A stretch of DNA of 64,000 bases, taken from Myxococcales bacterium (GTDB lineage: Bacteria > Myxococcota_A > UBA9042 > GCA-2863065). Of this stretch, positions 30,801 through 37,639 are shown one piece after another; the first letter of the stretch is position 1, and every line of letters begins with the position of its first letter. The stretch is taken from assembly GCA_018780435.1 (NCBI GenBank), contig JADMJS010000378.1, positions 1 to 64,000 of the forward strand. Direction: 5' to 3'. The position numbers were made by a program, and so were the translations under genes. A model generated the notes under the pieces. The model saw only the letters and a program-made list of their open reading frames with translations, did no database searches and was not told the origin of the DNA.

Positions 30801-32316
30801 TGCCCGACCCGACGAGGAGCACGCTCGGCGCGCCGTAGACGCCCTTGACGGTGATGGCTTTGCCCGTGAAGTCGGCCGAGCCAGGGTAAGCGCCGGGATA
30901 GACCCAGATGGTGTCGCCGCTCTTCGAATCTGCGATGGCCGCAGCGACCGAGCGATAGGCGCCAGCGAGGATCGGCGAGACGAGCTTGCCGGACGAGGCA
31001 GCGGCATTCAAACCGTCGTTGCCGCCACCGGCCCCGATGGCCGCGGTGGTGCCGTCCGCGTCCTTCCAGGCCGGCAGACCGGCGTCGCGAACGGGGCTCG
31101 ACGCGGACAACGCGAAGACATCGTTAGTGAAGTCGCCGTCGTCGCTCCACGCCTGGAAGGCGGGATTCACGGCGACGTTGCCCTGCGAACCCACGGGGCT
31201 CGTCAGGTTCTTGATGGGCCCTTTGTAGTTGTCGAAGAAGTCGTTGTGCCAGAAGACGGCCCGCGTGGAGGCGCTCGCGGCGTGGAATCCCTCGCCGTTC
31301 TTCGAGAGGCCGAGGATGTTGTGCAGCAGCAGCGAGTTCGAGCCGGCGGTGGCGTACACGGCGCCGCCGAGCGGCGCTTCATTGGCCCAGAAGGTGTTGT
31401 TCAGCAGGGTGCAGGTCGCGCCCGAGGCGAGATGGAGCCCGCCGCCTTGTTCGCTCGAGAGGTTGCCGACGACGGTATTGTCGAGAAGGGTGCACTGGGG
31501 GGTGGAACCGATGTAGATGCCGCCGCCGTAGCCGCCGGTGTTCCGAATGAGCTTGTTGTTGCGAAGGAGGACGCGGCCCGACGAGGCGTCAGCGTAGATG
31601 GCGCCGCCGTAGGTGCCGCCCTGGTTGTTCTCGAAAGTCGAGTCCGAGACCTCGAGATTCGACGACGACGAGTAGATGGCGCCGCCATAGCCGCCGACGG
31701 CCTTCCCGCCGCGGAAGGTCGTTCGAAGGACGGTCGCATTCGCGCTCGCGAGGTAGAGGCCGGCACCGTAGGTCGCTTCGTTGTCGGTAAACGTGGAGTC
31801 CTTGATCGTGATGTGCGTGTTCGTGCCACCGCCATAGATGGGGTAGACCTTGTTGGCGTTGAAGCGGCACTGATCGAAGGTCGGGGTCGCGGCCGCGTCG
31901 GCGTAGACCGTATAGCTACCCGTGGCGCCGGTGAACGTGCAGTCGCGGAACGTGGGTGCCGAGCCAGACAAGTAGGCGACGAAGCCCTTGCCGGTAAGGG
32001 TGAACCCGTCGATGAGCGTGCCGGCCGTCTCGAACTTGGTCAGCGCCAGGGTGTTGCCGCCGTTCGACTGGATGGTCGTGAGGCTCGGGCCGCCGGACGA
32101 CCGGAGCACCAACGATTTGCCAATGAAGTCGAGGCTCTCGGTGTAGGTGCCGGGCGCCACGAGGATGGTGTCCTGGTTCGAGGCCGCCGTGATGGCCGCT
32201 TGAATCGTGGTGAAGTTCGCGCCCCCGGGGCCGACCGTCAGCGTCGCCGCGAGCGACACCGTCGACACGAGCATGAAGGCAAACAACGAGGACAAGGCGC
32301 GGGCGTTCGTAGTCAT
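21895..32316 (-). CDS. Giant (~3,470 aa) surface protein: signal peptide, multiple right-handed beta-helix modules, ~20 MopE-type repeats, Ca-binding (TSP3-like) repeats, Ig-like (Big_2-like) domains, MYXO-CTERM-like tail
   Basis: MTTNARALSSLFAFMLVSTVSLAATLTVGPGGANFTTIQAAI; repeated GDC(D/N)D...PGA.E.C(D/N)G.D(N/D)DCDG..DEG; DTDGDGIPDYWE; end GCSTGAGGAPNALLVLLFVVVGLRVRRRVRG. Confidence 0.95.
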   Translation of the reverse strand: MTTNARALSSLFAFMLVSTVSLAATLTVGPGGANFTTIQAAITAASNQDTILVAPGTYTESLDFIGKSLVLRSSGGPSLTTIQSNGGNTLALTKFETAGTLIDGFTLTGKGFVAYLSGSAPTFRDCTFTGATGSYTVYADAAATPTFDQCRFNANKVYPIYGGGTNTHITIKDSTFTDNEATYGAGLYLASANATVLRTTFRGGKAVGGYGGAIYSSSSNLEVSDSTFENNQGGTYGGAIYADASSGRVLLRNNKLIRNTGGYGGGIYIGSTPQCTLLDNTVVGNLSSEQGGGLHLASGATCTLLNNTFWANEAPLGGAVYATAGSNSLLLHNILGLSKNGEGFHAASASTRAVFWHNDFFDNYKGPIKNLTSPVGSQGNVAVNPAFQAWSDDGDFTNDVFALSASSPVRDAGLPAWKDADGTTAAIGAGGGNDGLNAAASSGKLVSPILAGAYRSVAAAIADSKSGDTIWVYPGAYPGSADFTGKAITVKGVYGAPSVLLVGSGTVATFTNSEPETAVLDGVTLWSTSTTSIYTLNSSPTIRDVDIRGGAGYAVQHSGGAPKWIGGRIVGSRTSYTVLVDTASRVSFTGTTFAENASSSGSALYISGASDVAVSGCTFRDNSTPGVGGAIYLSSSKATISGSTFARNDASNGGAIYADGTSTLVIEDSRFTENLSATGGALSLNSIPNCLIRDTIFATNLATTNGGALYFGGSTRCAVVNSTFVDNDGPSGSHLHQGDSSFALLLQNIFAAAKTGEAIYATAASARTLAWYNAFHENYDGNAAGFAVDPVGTQGNIEADPAFTGFSDDGNPNNDSLTLSAGSPLRNAGDPDYADADGTAADLGVGGGFDVIPTIPGELSVSLSAGATHSTVLAAMAAAENLQVIRVYPGVFPGDLDFLGKNAKVIGAYGPETVALVGISSYAVAIDSGETQEALLEGVTVSGASSYSIYTSGTSPTFSKVHLRYTAASYGVYTTGGRPTWNDCVFEKNRSTYTFYFDTGAVVTLNNPVFEDNVSSTGGAIHIAANSQARINGGYFASNMATGSYGGAIYATQGSAIIQNSVFRDNLAAYGGAIASDSLATGMPFVIRNSEIVDNLASYGGGIYATGGRLHLQDVLIADNDADTQGGGVHAAGASAVAIVNSTIVGNAAPIGGGVYYASGAQGLVTNSIVAHQAIGGGITTATPTQRVLISYTDFFGNLPAEISGLSNNQLDDHGNLTVNPGFVAWTADGNPDNDDLSLAPASLLKDRGNAAIRDLDGTVSDLGAGAGVDTPTVAGANFIVSPLGDTEFPTLQSVLAVAPVSPITVAIRPGLYTAELNLAGRPTSLVATAGQLSTVVAGNIPLTVSSQEGSPTTPLVVRGLSFHGASSYGVYVTSGHIELRDSAIRFTRGSYVSYVTGGSTLDLTRTTIESNQSTSSLYYDSASKGKVVSSTFQDNVAYYGAGIYVTGAGSAVTVDSSRFAYNQAHLGGYGGGAIFCNGGAALEVARSTFTDNDSLSYYGGALYLENCLSTITRSSFTGNTSGTHGGAISVTGSTSNVTVTNSIFMANASASGGTFYVGGSSVFDLTNNTVLESFSTGDGGALFAEASPNTTLRNNIFAHTNNGVAVHFAPSPTNVTMVYNDFYQNEEGNVDGGITGLPATNLTVVPKFVSYIIDSVLSNDDLRLASGSALIDAGDPALDDDDGSRSDIGAFGGIGGPELDKDGDGVTVSEGDCDDANATIFPGAIELDDNKDNDCDGIVDNPYSDKDSDGVDPAEGDCNDNNPLISPNVAETCDGVDQNCNGITDEGVKATYYLDNDKDGVGAATFVTACSAPLGYVTTPGDCNDGDKAVLPGAGELCDGKDNDCDSVVDESVQKSFYVDGDGDGFGTTVGVVVGCTAPNGYAAVAGDCDDQNPVKKPGAAESCNGVDDNCNAQVDEGVAATYFIDADGDGVGGTTALPGECTAPPGSVPSTGDCNDDSPLVKPGATETCNGIDDDCDASIDEGAKSTFYADADLDGSGFAGSPVQACSKPVGSVSNANDCDDGNPAVKPGVAETCNQVDDDCDGVTDEGVAVVYYTDADADGFGAGTGVFACVQPVGKVTSNTDCDDLRKATAPGATEACNGIDDDCDGNTDEGLSAPVWYVDGDGDGFGRAAGAITTCGAQPPGTVSQAGDCDDALMAVSPNGTEACNGRDDDCDGKTDEGLPFVTWYDDEDGDGYGVESDSVTTCGTKPLGTASSFGDCDDNDPARKPGAQEICDGKDNNCNGKADEPFDTDGDGFVTCALPGIPADCDDGNPLVNPARLETCDGIDNNCDGVTDEDGDGDGDGVSGCDVPPDCNNADPTVKPGATELCDGKDNDCDGTTDEGFDADFDGARSCAAPGLPADCNDQDGSVKPGATETCDGKDNDCDGGIDEGLTSTWCADVDGDGYGDAASVKTACAQPTGSVLACGDSNDGDVTIFPGAPELDDGKDNDGDGLIDEGTPGSDDDGDGFSEENGDCNDKSALVAPGKPEFTDGKDNDCDGLIDENVSATDVDGDGYSPKQGDCDDGKNSVYPGAPETTNGVDDDCDGVIDDGTLEKDDDGDGFSEAGGDCDDTEAYTYPGAPEYIDGDDNDCDGVVDESVDVVDSDGDGFSEAQGDCNDAVKTTFPGAPELANGVDDDCDGLVDEDPAFLDGDGDGFAESDGDCDDTNAAVSPTAVEVQNGKDDDCNGKIDDGIAEVDDDDDGYDESQGDCNDQDETVYPGAIEVVDTKDNDCDGLTDEDKSQSDDDGDGYSEVEGDCNDGDAAVAPGKTELANGKDEDCDGVIDDGVPTDGDSDGDGLTDQWEIDAGLDPQDPTDGDDDGDGDGMGNTDEFESGTDPTSDDTDGDGLKDKWEKDHGTVPVFADADRDYDGDGLDNMAEFENDREPLVNDLLTDGDGDGMPDAWEILYGLAAELASDAYGDADGDGIVNALEFWNGLSPKTDDETLLDSDGDRMPDAWEIAHGTDAFAKDATSDPDGDQLPNYLEYVNGSDPLGGNGGLTDTDGDGIPDYWELAFGLTVTVADSDTDQDGDGRDAWVEWKDATNPRAEDEDTDADGLGDRWEYGFGVTDGGADPDLDQKDNAAEYEGGTSPVHFDDYVITLSPAYPVVKVGETVQLTCSGAASACTWSSHDPAVAVVSADGLVVGQAAGIAIITATDANDLSAQVAVAVIPQDGDSGSGTVTVPLAFAPTAIECVEGDRHGVVLYGGKAPYESIAVESGAGLLIELTAEEDGGVLTGNAEIVCLAEGTSTVIGVDATGKLAELTVVVKPNPVLVNPSAVTLTVGQSTWLNVSGGVAPFTYASSNDAVAPVSATGEVTGLAEGSATITVRSANGRTATVAVTVEAVPEGPAAPAPLTLAPSKSQLSVGADVTLVASGGVAPYTWAVDDESVATIDDQGTVSGIAAGTVIVTVTDAAGAKATAVVAVVPVEVVTVASTVEGCSTGAGGAPNALLVLLFVVVGLRVRRRVRG

Positions 32317-32427
32317 GACGCGTGCAATGCCATCTGCGCAACAAAGATTCAAGTAGGGGGAGCCACCATCAGACGCGCGTCGTCACGCAGGTTTGCGGGT
32401 GGCGAAAGCCCGAGTAGACTCTGAGCC

Positions 32428-32721
32428 ATGCCTTCCCGACACGACGCGCTACAGCGCGCTACACTCTCCGCCGTCCTCAACGGGCCCGGACACACATCGG
32501 CCACGCTTCGGCAGTCCGTCGCCCGCGGGGATGGGCCGGCGGACCTCGCCGGGCTCGTGCAGCGGATTCGGACCGAGCCCTCGTCGGTCACTGACGTGGA
32601 TGTGGACCCACTACGCGGCCGCTACACCGAAGATCAGCTCTTCGAATTGATCGTCGCGGCCGCGGTCGGCGCTGCACACGACCGTCGCACCGCCGCGCTG
32701 TTGGTGCTGGAGGGACTATGA
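32428..32721 (+). CDS. Small protein translationally coupled to AhpD-like gene
   Basis: MPSRHDALQRATLSAVLNGPGHTSATLRQSVA...YTEDQLFELIVAAAVGAAHDRRTAALLVLEGL; stop overlaps next start (ATGA). Confidence 0.7.
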   Translation: MPSRHDALQRATLSAVLNGPGHTSATLRQSVARGDGPADLAGLVQRIRTEPSSVTDVDVDPLRGRYTEDQLFELIVAAAVGAAHDRRTAALLVLEGL

Positions 32722-33314
32722 GGCTGAAAAATGTCGAACGCGGCGACCGGCTGACCTATCGGCTCTTCTTCGGGTTCATCCGCCTCGTCAGCGGCTTTCG
32801 CGCCCCCGACGTCGTGAGGACGTTGCGCTATCGACGCCCCTTCTTCGGAGCGCCTCACTCGGCCCACACGCAGGCCGTCATGCGCGGGCCGTCCGAATGG
32901 TCGGTCGGCGAACGCGAGCTCTTCGCGGCGTTCGTCTCGAAGCTGAATCGCTGCCTCTTCTGAACGCGCTCGCACGCCGCGGTCGCGGTGGCCAGCCTGG
33001 ACCCGAAGCAACGAGAGCTCACCGCACAGGTGCTCGATGACTACCGACGCGCGCCCATCTCCGAAGGGCTGCGGTCGACGCTCGCTTTTCTCGAACGCAT
33101 GACGCTGGCGCCGGACGCCCTCACGCCCGACGACGCGCGCGCCGTACTCGCGGCAGGCGTCTCGAAGGCGGCGCTCGAGGACGCCATCGAGGTCGCGTAC
33201 CTCTTCAACATCTACGACCGCCTCGCGGACTCGATGGGCTGGCACGTGCCCGAGGAGGGCTCACGCTTCTACGAAGGGGCGGCGGCGATGCTTCTGAAGC
33301 GCGGGTACGGGTAA
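32718..33314 (+). CDS. AhpD/carboxymuconolactone decarboxylase-like protein with in-frame TGA at 32961-32963; candidate selenoprotein (CxxU)
   Basis: ORF 32718..32963 ends ...FVSKLNRCLF-TGA; same frame (32988-32718=270) continues TRSHAAVAVASLDPKQREL...KRGYG to 33314. Gives CLFUTRSH = AhpD active-site CxxCxxxH with C133 equivalent as TGA. Confidence 0.8.
32976..32992 (+). promoter_or_regulatory. Candidate bacterial SECIS-like stem-loop
   Basis: GCCGCGGTCGCGGTGGC folds GCCGCG/CGC(G)GUGGC (with one bulge) exposing G-G-U-C at the apex, beginning ~13 nt after the TGA. Confidence 0.4.
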
Positions 33315-33407
33315 GTCGGGGTGGGGCGAGCAGCGCCCGACGCGCTGATTTGCCACAGGTCGTGATCCCGCTTGTCCTACCCGGGTGGCGCTGGTATGGT
33401 GCCACAT

Positions 33408-34277
33408 ATGGTCACTTCTCGACAGAGCGCCGCTCCTTCCCCCACGATGGAGCAGTTTCAAAGCATCCCGACCCACCTCCGTGCCGAGCCGTTCGTGAAG
33501 TGGGCGGGGGGCAAAAAGCGCCTCCTGCCGGCCTTCGACTCGCTCTTGCCGACGCGCTTCGAGAGCTACATCGAGCCCTTCCTCGGAGGTGGTGCGATGT
33601 TCATCTACCTGGCGAGCATCGGCCGCATCTCGTCGGGCGTGCTGTCGGACGTCAACGGGGAGCTGATCCACCTGTACCGGTCGGTGCGCGATGACGTCGA
33701 GCGGCTCATCGCCGAGCTCGAGACCTACCCCTACGATCACGATTTCTACTACGAGCTGCGCAGTAAGGATCCGCACGAGCTGAGCGACATCGCTCGCGCG
33801 GCCCGCATGCTCTATCTGAACCGCACGTGCTTCAACGGGCTCTATCGCGTGAACCGCCAGGGGCAGTTCAACGTGCCGATCGGCCGCTACGAGAGCCCGG
33901 TCATCTGCAACGCGCCCGTGCTCCGCAACGTGTCGCGGCTCCTTCAGGGCATGGAGCTTCAGCGCTGGGGCTTCGAGACCACCATCGAGCTCGCGCGTCC
34001 GGGCGACTTCATCTACCTCGATCCGCCGTCGGGCTCGCTCGTCGCCGTCGGGGAAGAAGACGACGAAGAGCTGGTCTTCGACGCGGCCGATGACGAGCGA
34101 CTCTTCGAGCTCTACCAGGCCCTCCACAAGCGTGGCTGCAAGGTCCTCATGTCGCACAAAGCGACCCCAGCGGTGCGCCAGCGTTACTCCCGCTTCGAGG
34201 TCCGCGACCTTCGTATTGCGGGCGTGAAGCGCGAGCGCGGTCGCACCGGCGACATCGCGATTCGCAACTACTTCTAG
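33408..34277 (+). CDS. D12-class (Dam-like) DNA adenine methylase, orphan, with DPPS motif
   Basis: PFVKWAGGKKRLLPAF...YIEPFLGGGAMF...SDVNGELIHLY...LYLNRTCFNGLYRVNRQGQFNVPIGRY...DFIYLDPPSGSL...KRGCKVLMSHKATP. Confidence 0.9.
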   Translation: MVTSRQSAAPSPTMEQFQSIPTHLRAEPFVKWAGGKKRLLPAFDSLLPTRFESYIEPFLGGGAMFIYLASIGRISSGVLSDVNGELIHLYRSVRDDVERLIAELETYPYDHDFYYELRSKDPHELSDIARAARMLYLNRTCFNGLYRVNRQGQFNVPIGRYESPVICNAPVLRNVSRLLQGMELQRWGFETTIELARPGDFIYLDPPSGSLVAVGEEDDEELVFDAADDERLFELYQALHKRGCKVLMSHKATPAVRQRYSRFEVRDLRIAGVKRERGRTGDIAIRNYF

Positions 34278-34322
34278 CCGTCGGCACTGGTCGGCCTCGG
34301 ACAAGCGGGCATACTGGCCCCG

Positions 34323-36512
34323 ATGTCCGCCCGGCTTGGCCTCTTCTCGCTCCTCCTCACGTCACTTTCGGCCGCGGCCACGCCGCCGACCTTCGAAGCG
34401 CAACGCTTCGCCGAGTCGCCGACGCTCGACGGCAGACTCGACGACGTCGCCTGGACGGCCATCGCAGAGGACGTCTCGTTCAGCGAGCGGAAGCCGGCCC
34501 TTCGCGCAATCCCGCCGGTCGCGACGGGCCTTCGGGTGGGCTACGACGACGAGGCGCTCTGGTTTGCAGTGCGCTGCGACGACGTCCCAGGCGGCGTCAC
34601 GGCCCGCACGCTGACCCGGGACAGCTTCGAGATCTTCTCCGACGACGCGCTGAGCGTGAAGCTCGACGTCTTCCGCGACAACCGGACGACGCTGGGCTTC
34701 GTCACGAACCCACTCGGCGCGCAGCTCGACTATCAGGCCATCGAAGACGGCAAGTTCCGCGCGGAGCTCGATCTCGTCTGGGACGTGGCGGTATCGCGCC
34801 GTGACGACGGATGGACGCTCGAGATGCGCATCCCCTTTCGATCGCTGGGTATCGACCCGGCCCGCCTGCCGGCCGTGATGGGGCTGAACCTCAGCCGGGA
34901 CCACGCGCGCCGCAACGCGACCTACGATTGGTCGCTCATGCCGCCGCCTTATTCCCCCATCGCGGCGAGCCTTTACGGCAATCTGGTCGGGCTCGGGACG
35001 GGCGAAGCGGGTACGGGCGTCGCGTTCTCGGTGACCCCGTTCACGACGCTCGGGATCCGCGCGGAGGGCGACGGCGGCCCCGCCGATGGGACCGCCAACG
35101 CGGGCGTGGACGCCCGTCTCACAGTCGGGACGGGCACCCGCGCGACGGTCACCATCAACACCGACTTCGCGCAAGCCGACGTCGACGATCAGGTCGTGAA
35201 CCTCGATCGTTTCGGCCTCTTCCTGCCGGAGAAGCGCGACTTCTTCCTGACCGATGTCGAGCTCTTCGAGGTCGGGCGGCGGGAAGTCACGCAGCCGCTC
35301 TACACCCGTCGGCTCGGGCTGCGGCAGGGCAAGGCGGTTTCGGTGCTGGGCGGGCTCAAGGTCGCGTCTCGGCCGCTCCCGGGCCTCCGCTTCGGGCTGC
35401 TGCAGGTGACCACGCGCCCGGGGCCCGGGACACCGTGGACGTCGAGTACCGCCGCTCGAATCGAGGCGCTCGGGGAGAAGGACTCGCAGTGGACGGTCGG
35501 CGGCCTGCTGACCCACCGGCAAGGCGACGATGCAAACGACTTCAACGTCGTCTTCGGCCTCGACGGCGCCTATCGAGGGCCGCTCCCGCTCCTCATCGAA
35601 GCGGCCGTATACGGCTCACTCACCGGGAGTGGCGCGCTGGCGCCCGACGGCGCGACCGGCGGGCTCGCGAGCGCGCTCGGCCGGGACGAACCGGCGCCGG
35701 CCGCGACCTTCCGCGCGCTCTACCGGGGCGCCTTGGTGCGCCCGAGCCTCGACTACGCCTGGCTCGAACCGGGCTTTCGGGCCGATCTCGGCTTCGTACG
35801 CCGAACCGGCGTGCAGACGGTCGACGCGCAAGTCGACGTGGAGCCGCGGCTCGGCACGGCCGGGCTGGAGAAGGTGACCATCACGACGGCGGCCAGCGTC
35901 GTCCTGCCCACGGACGCAAGCGAGCTCCAGGACTGGACGGCCCGCGCCGAAGCCGCGTTGCTGTGGGACGCCGGTTACCGCATCGCGCTCGGCGGCGGAT
36001 ATCGTGAGGAGACGGTCCGAGACGCCTTCACGGTCGGCGACGGCACGCGCATCGACCCGGGGGTCTATGGCGGCGCTTTTGGGACCCTTTCGCTCTCCTC
36101 GCCCGGGACGAAGAGCGTCTACGCGAGCCTCGACGCCGAAGGGAGGGCCTACTTTGGGGGCTGGCTCGTCGGCGGGACGGGCGCGATCGCGTGGAAACCA
36201 GTCGAGCAGGCCCGCTTTGAGCTCGCGGCGGAATACCGTCGTGGGCTCATGGGCGATGAACCCGACTTCGACGCGGTCGTGTTCAACGGCCGCCTCGCGT
36301 TGGGCTTCACCCGATCGCTCGGGCTCGACCTCTACGGCGGCACCGCGCTGCTCGACGATCAAGCGAGCGTCTCGGCGCGCCTCCGCTTCGGCTACCTCCC
36401 GGGGAGCGACCTCTTCCTCGTCTATCAGCTCGACCTCGACACGGCCGGCGAGACGCGAGTGGCGCTTCAGTCACTGCTCGCGAAGCTCACTCTCCGATGG
36501 GATCCGCTCTAG
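34323..36512 (+). CDS. CBM9-like/DUF5916 family outer-membrane protein
   Basis: Signal peptide then RFAESPTLDGRLDDVAWTAIAE...FRVGYDDEALWFAVRCDD...NTDFAQADVDDQVVNLDRFGLFLPEKRDFFL. Confidence 0.88.
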   Translation: MSARLGLFSLLLTSLSAAATPPTFEAQRFAESPTLDGRLDDVAWTAIAEDVSFSERKPALRAIPPVATGLRVGYDDEALWFAVRCDDVPGGVTARTLTRDSFEIFSDDALSVKLDVFRDNRTTLGFVTNPLGAQLDYQAIEDGKFRAELDLVWDVAVSRRDDGWTLEMRIPFRSLGIDPARLPAVMGLNLSRDHARRNATYDWSLMPPPYSPIAASLYGNLVGLGTGEAGTGVAFSVTPFTTLGIRAEGDGGPADGTANAGVDARLTVGTGTRATVTINTDFAQADVDDQVVNLDRFGLFLPEKRDFFLTDVELFEVGRREVTQPLYTRRLGLRQGKAVSVLGGLKVASRPLPGLRFGLLQVTTRPGPGTPWTSSTAARIEALGEKDSQWTVGGLLTHRQGDDANDFNVVFGLDGAYRGPLPLLIEAAVYGSLTGSGALAPDGATGGLASALGRDEPAPAATFRALYRGALVRPSLDYAWLEPGFRADLGFVRRTGVQTVDAQVDVEPRLGTAGLEKVTITTAASVVLPTDASELQDWTARAEAALLWDAGYRIALGGGYREETVRDAFTVGDGTRIDPGVYGGAFGTLSLSSPGTKSVYASLDAEGRAYFGGWLVGGTGAIAWKPVEQARFELAAEYRRGLMGDEPDFDAVVFNGRLALGFTRSLGLDLYGGTALLDDQASVSARLRFGYLPGSDLFLVYQLDLDTAGETRVALQSLLAKLTLRWDPL

Positions 36513-36687
36513 GAGGGTGCTGATTTTCGGACCGAGCCGGCCGAAGCGATGTCGTACGGGAGCAAGGAAGATGTCGAGAAACGCCCGGAGCGTACCAGAA
36601 GGTACGTGAGGACGTATCGCAGACATCTGACGCCGCACCCGTGGGGAAGCGCGAAGGCCTGCGACGGGAGAAAATCAGCGGCCTCCC
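36511..36687. repeat. Structured noncoding element with imperfect terminal inverted repeats
   Basis: Ends GGTGCTGATTTTCGG / GGGAGAAAATCAGCGGCCTCCC (10-bp perfect GCTGATTTTC / GAAAATCAGC); inner GATGTCGTACG / CGTATCGCAGACATC; central GCGTACC-AGAA-GGTACGT hairpin. Confidence 0.6.
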
Positions 36688-36696
36688 AGGGCCCGT

Positions 36697-37584
36697 TCAA
36701 GGGTCGAGGGACTGGTCCAAGTGGGCCCTCGGATCTTCGAGCGGTTCGAGGTGCGTGACGATGGTGGCGCGGGGCACTAGCGCCCGCAGGCCGGCTTCGA
36801 TGGTCTCGCACAGCTCGTGCCCACGGTGCACGGTCCAGTCGCCGGGCACGAGGACGTGGACCGTGACGAAGGTCCGATTGCCGGCGACCCGCGTGCGTAG
36901 CGCGTGCCACTCAGCGCCGACGGCGTTTGTCTCCCGGTCGAGCGCGGTCGTGACGGCGGTGAGTGAGTCGCCCTCCATCGCCGAGTCCATGAGCCCGTCG
37001 GCCGATCGGCCCACGAGCCGGTAACCGGTGAAGAGGATCTGCGATGCGACCGCGATGGCGACGACGGGATCGAGCCACTCGAAGCCGGTGAATGCGACGA
37101 GGCCGAGACCCGCGAGGACCCCCGCCGACGTCCAGACGTCCGTCATCAGGTGAGCGCCGTCGGCCTCGAGCGCGATGGACTGGTGCTTCCGGCCAGCGAC
37201 CACGAGGACGCGAGACATGCCGAGGTTCACGGCGGTGGCGACTGCGGAGACCAGGAGCCCGATCCCCAGCGGCTCGAGCGGGACGGGGGAGATGAGGCGG
37301 GAGACCGCTGCCCAGATGATGGAAGCACCCGCGACGAGGATGAGCAATCCCTCGAAACCACTGGAGAAGTACTCCGCCTTCTCGTGCCCATGTGCGTGCT
37401 TCTCGTCGGGCGGCGCGGCCCCGACCGAGAGCATCCAATAAGCAAACGCGGCGCCCGCGAGGTTCACGAGCGACTCAAGCGCGTCCGAGAAGAGGCTCAC
37501 TGAACCGGTGAGCCACGCCGCCACCCCCTTGAGCGCCATGGTCGTGAGCGCCGCGACGATGGACCACGCCGCGTATCGCCTCAA
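36697..37584 (-). CDS. Cation diffusion facilitator family transporter (start uncertain)
   Basis: ALKGVAAWLTGSVSLFSDALESLVNLAGAAFAYWML...EKHAHGHEKAEYFSSG...ALEADGAHLMTDVWTSAGV. Confidence 0.92.
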   Translation of the reverse strand: MRRYAAWSIVAALTTMALKGVAAWLTGSVSLFSDALESLVNLAGAAFAYWMLSVGAAPPDEKHAHGHEKAEYFSSGFEGLLILVAGASIIWAAVSRLISPVPLEPLGIGLLVSAVATAVNLGMSRVLVVAGRKHQSIALEADGAHLMTDVWTSAGVLAGLGLVAFTGFEWLDPVVAIAVASQILFTGYRLVGRSADGLMDSAMEGDSLTAVTTALDRETNAVGAEWHALRTRVAGNRTFVTVHVLVPGDWTVHRGHELCETIEAGLRALVPRATIVTHLEPLEDPRAHLDQSLDP

Positions 37585-37639
37585 CTTGACGGGGGCCGGC
37601 CCGGAGTCCGGGGGCGGCGACGAAAGCTCCTGCTGAATG

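Noticed and set aside
22117-32424. Very long plus-strand ORFs (832, 1295 and 771 aa) opposite the giant gene
   Set aside because: Translations are V/A/R/E/D-rich mirror images of GDCDD/DNDCDG and beta-helix codons; expected from high GC and codon-position bias on the antisense strand. The minus-strand frame has signal peptide, repeats and sorting tail.
32718-32963. Reading the AhpD-like gene as two separate genes or a simple pseudogene
   Set aside because: A single in-frame TGA exactly at the catalytic Cys, frame otherwise open on both sides, and a plausible SECIS make Sec recoding more likely than decay; retained as a finding rather than a pseudogene.
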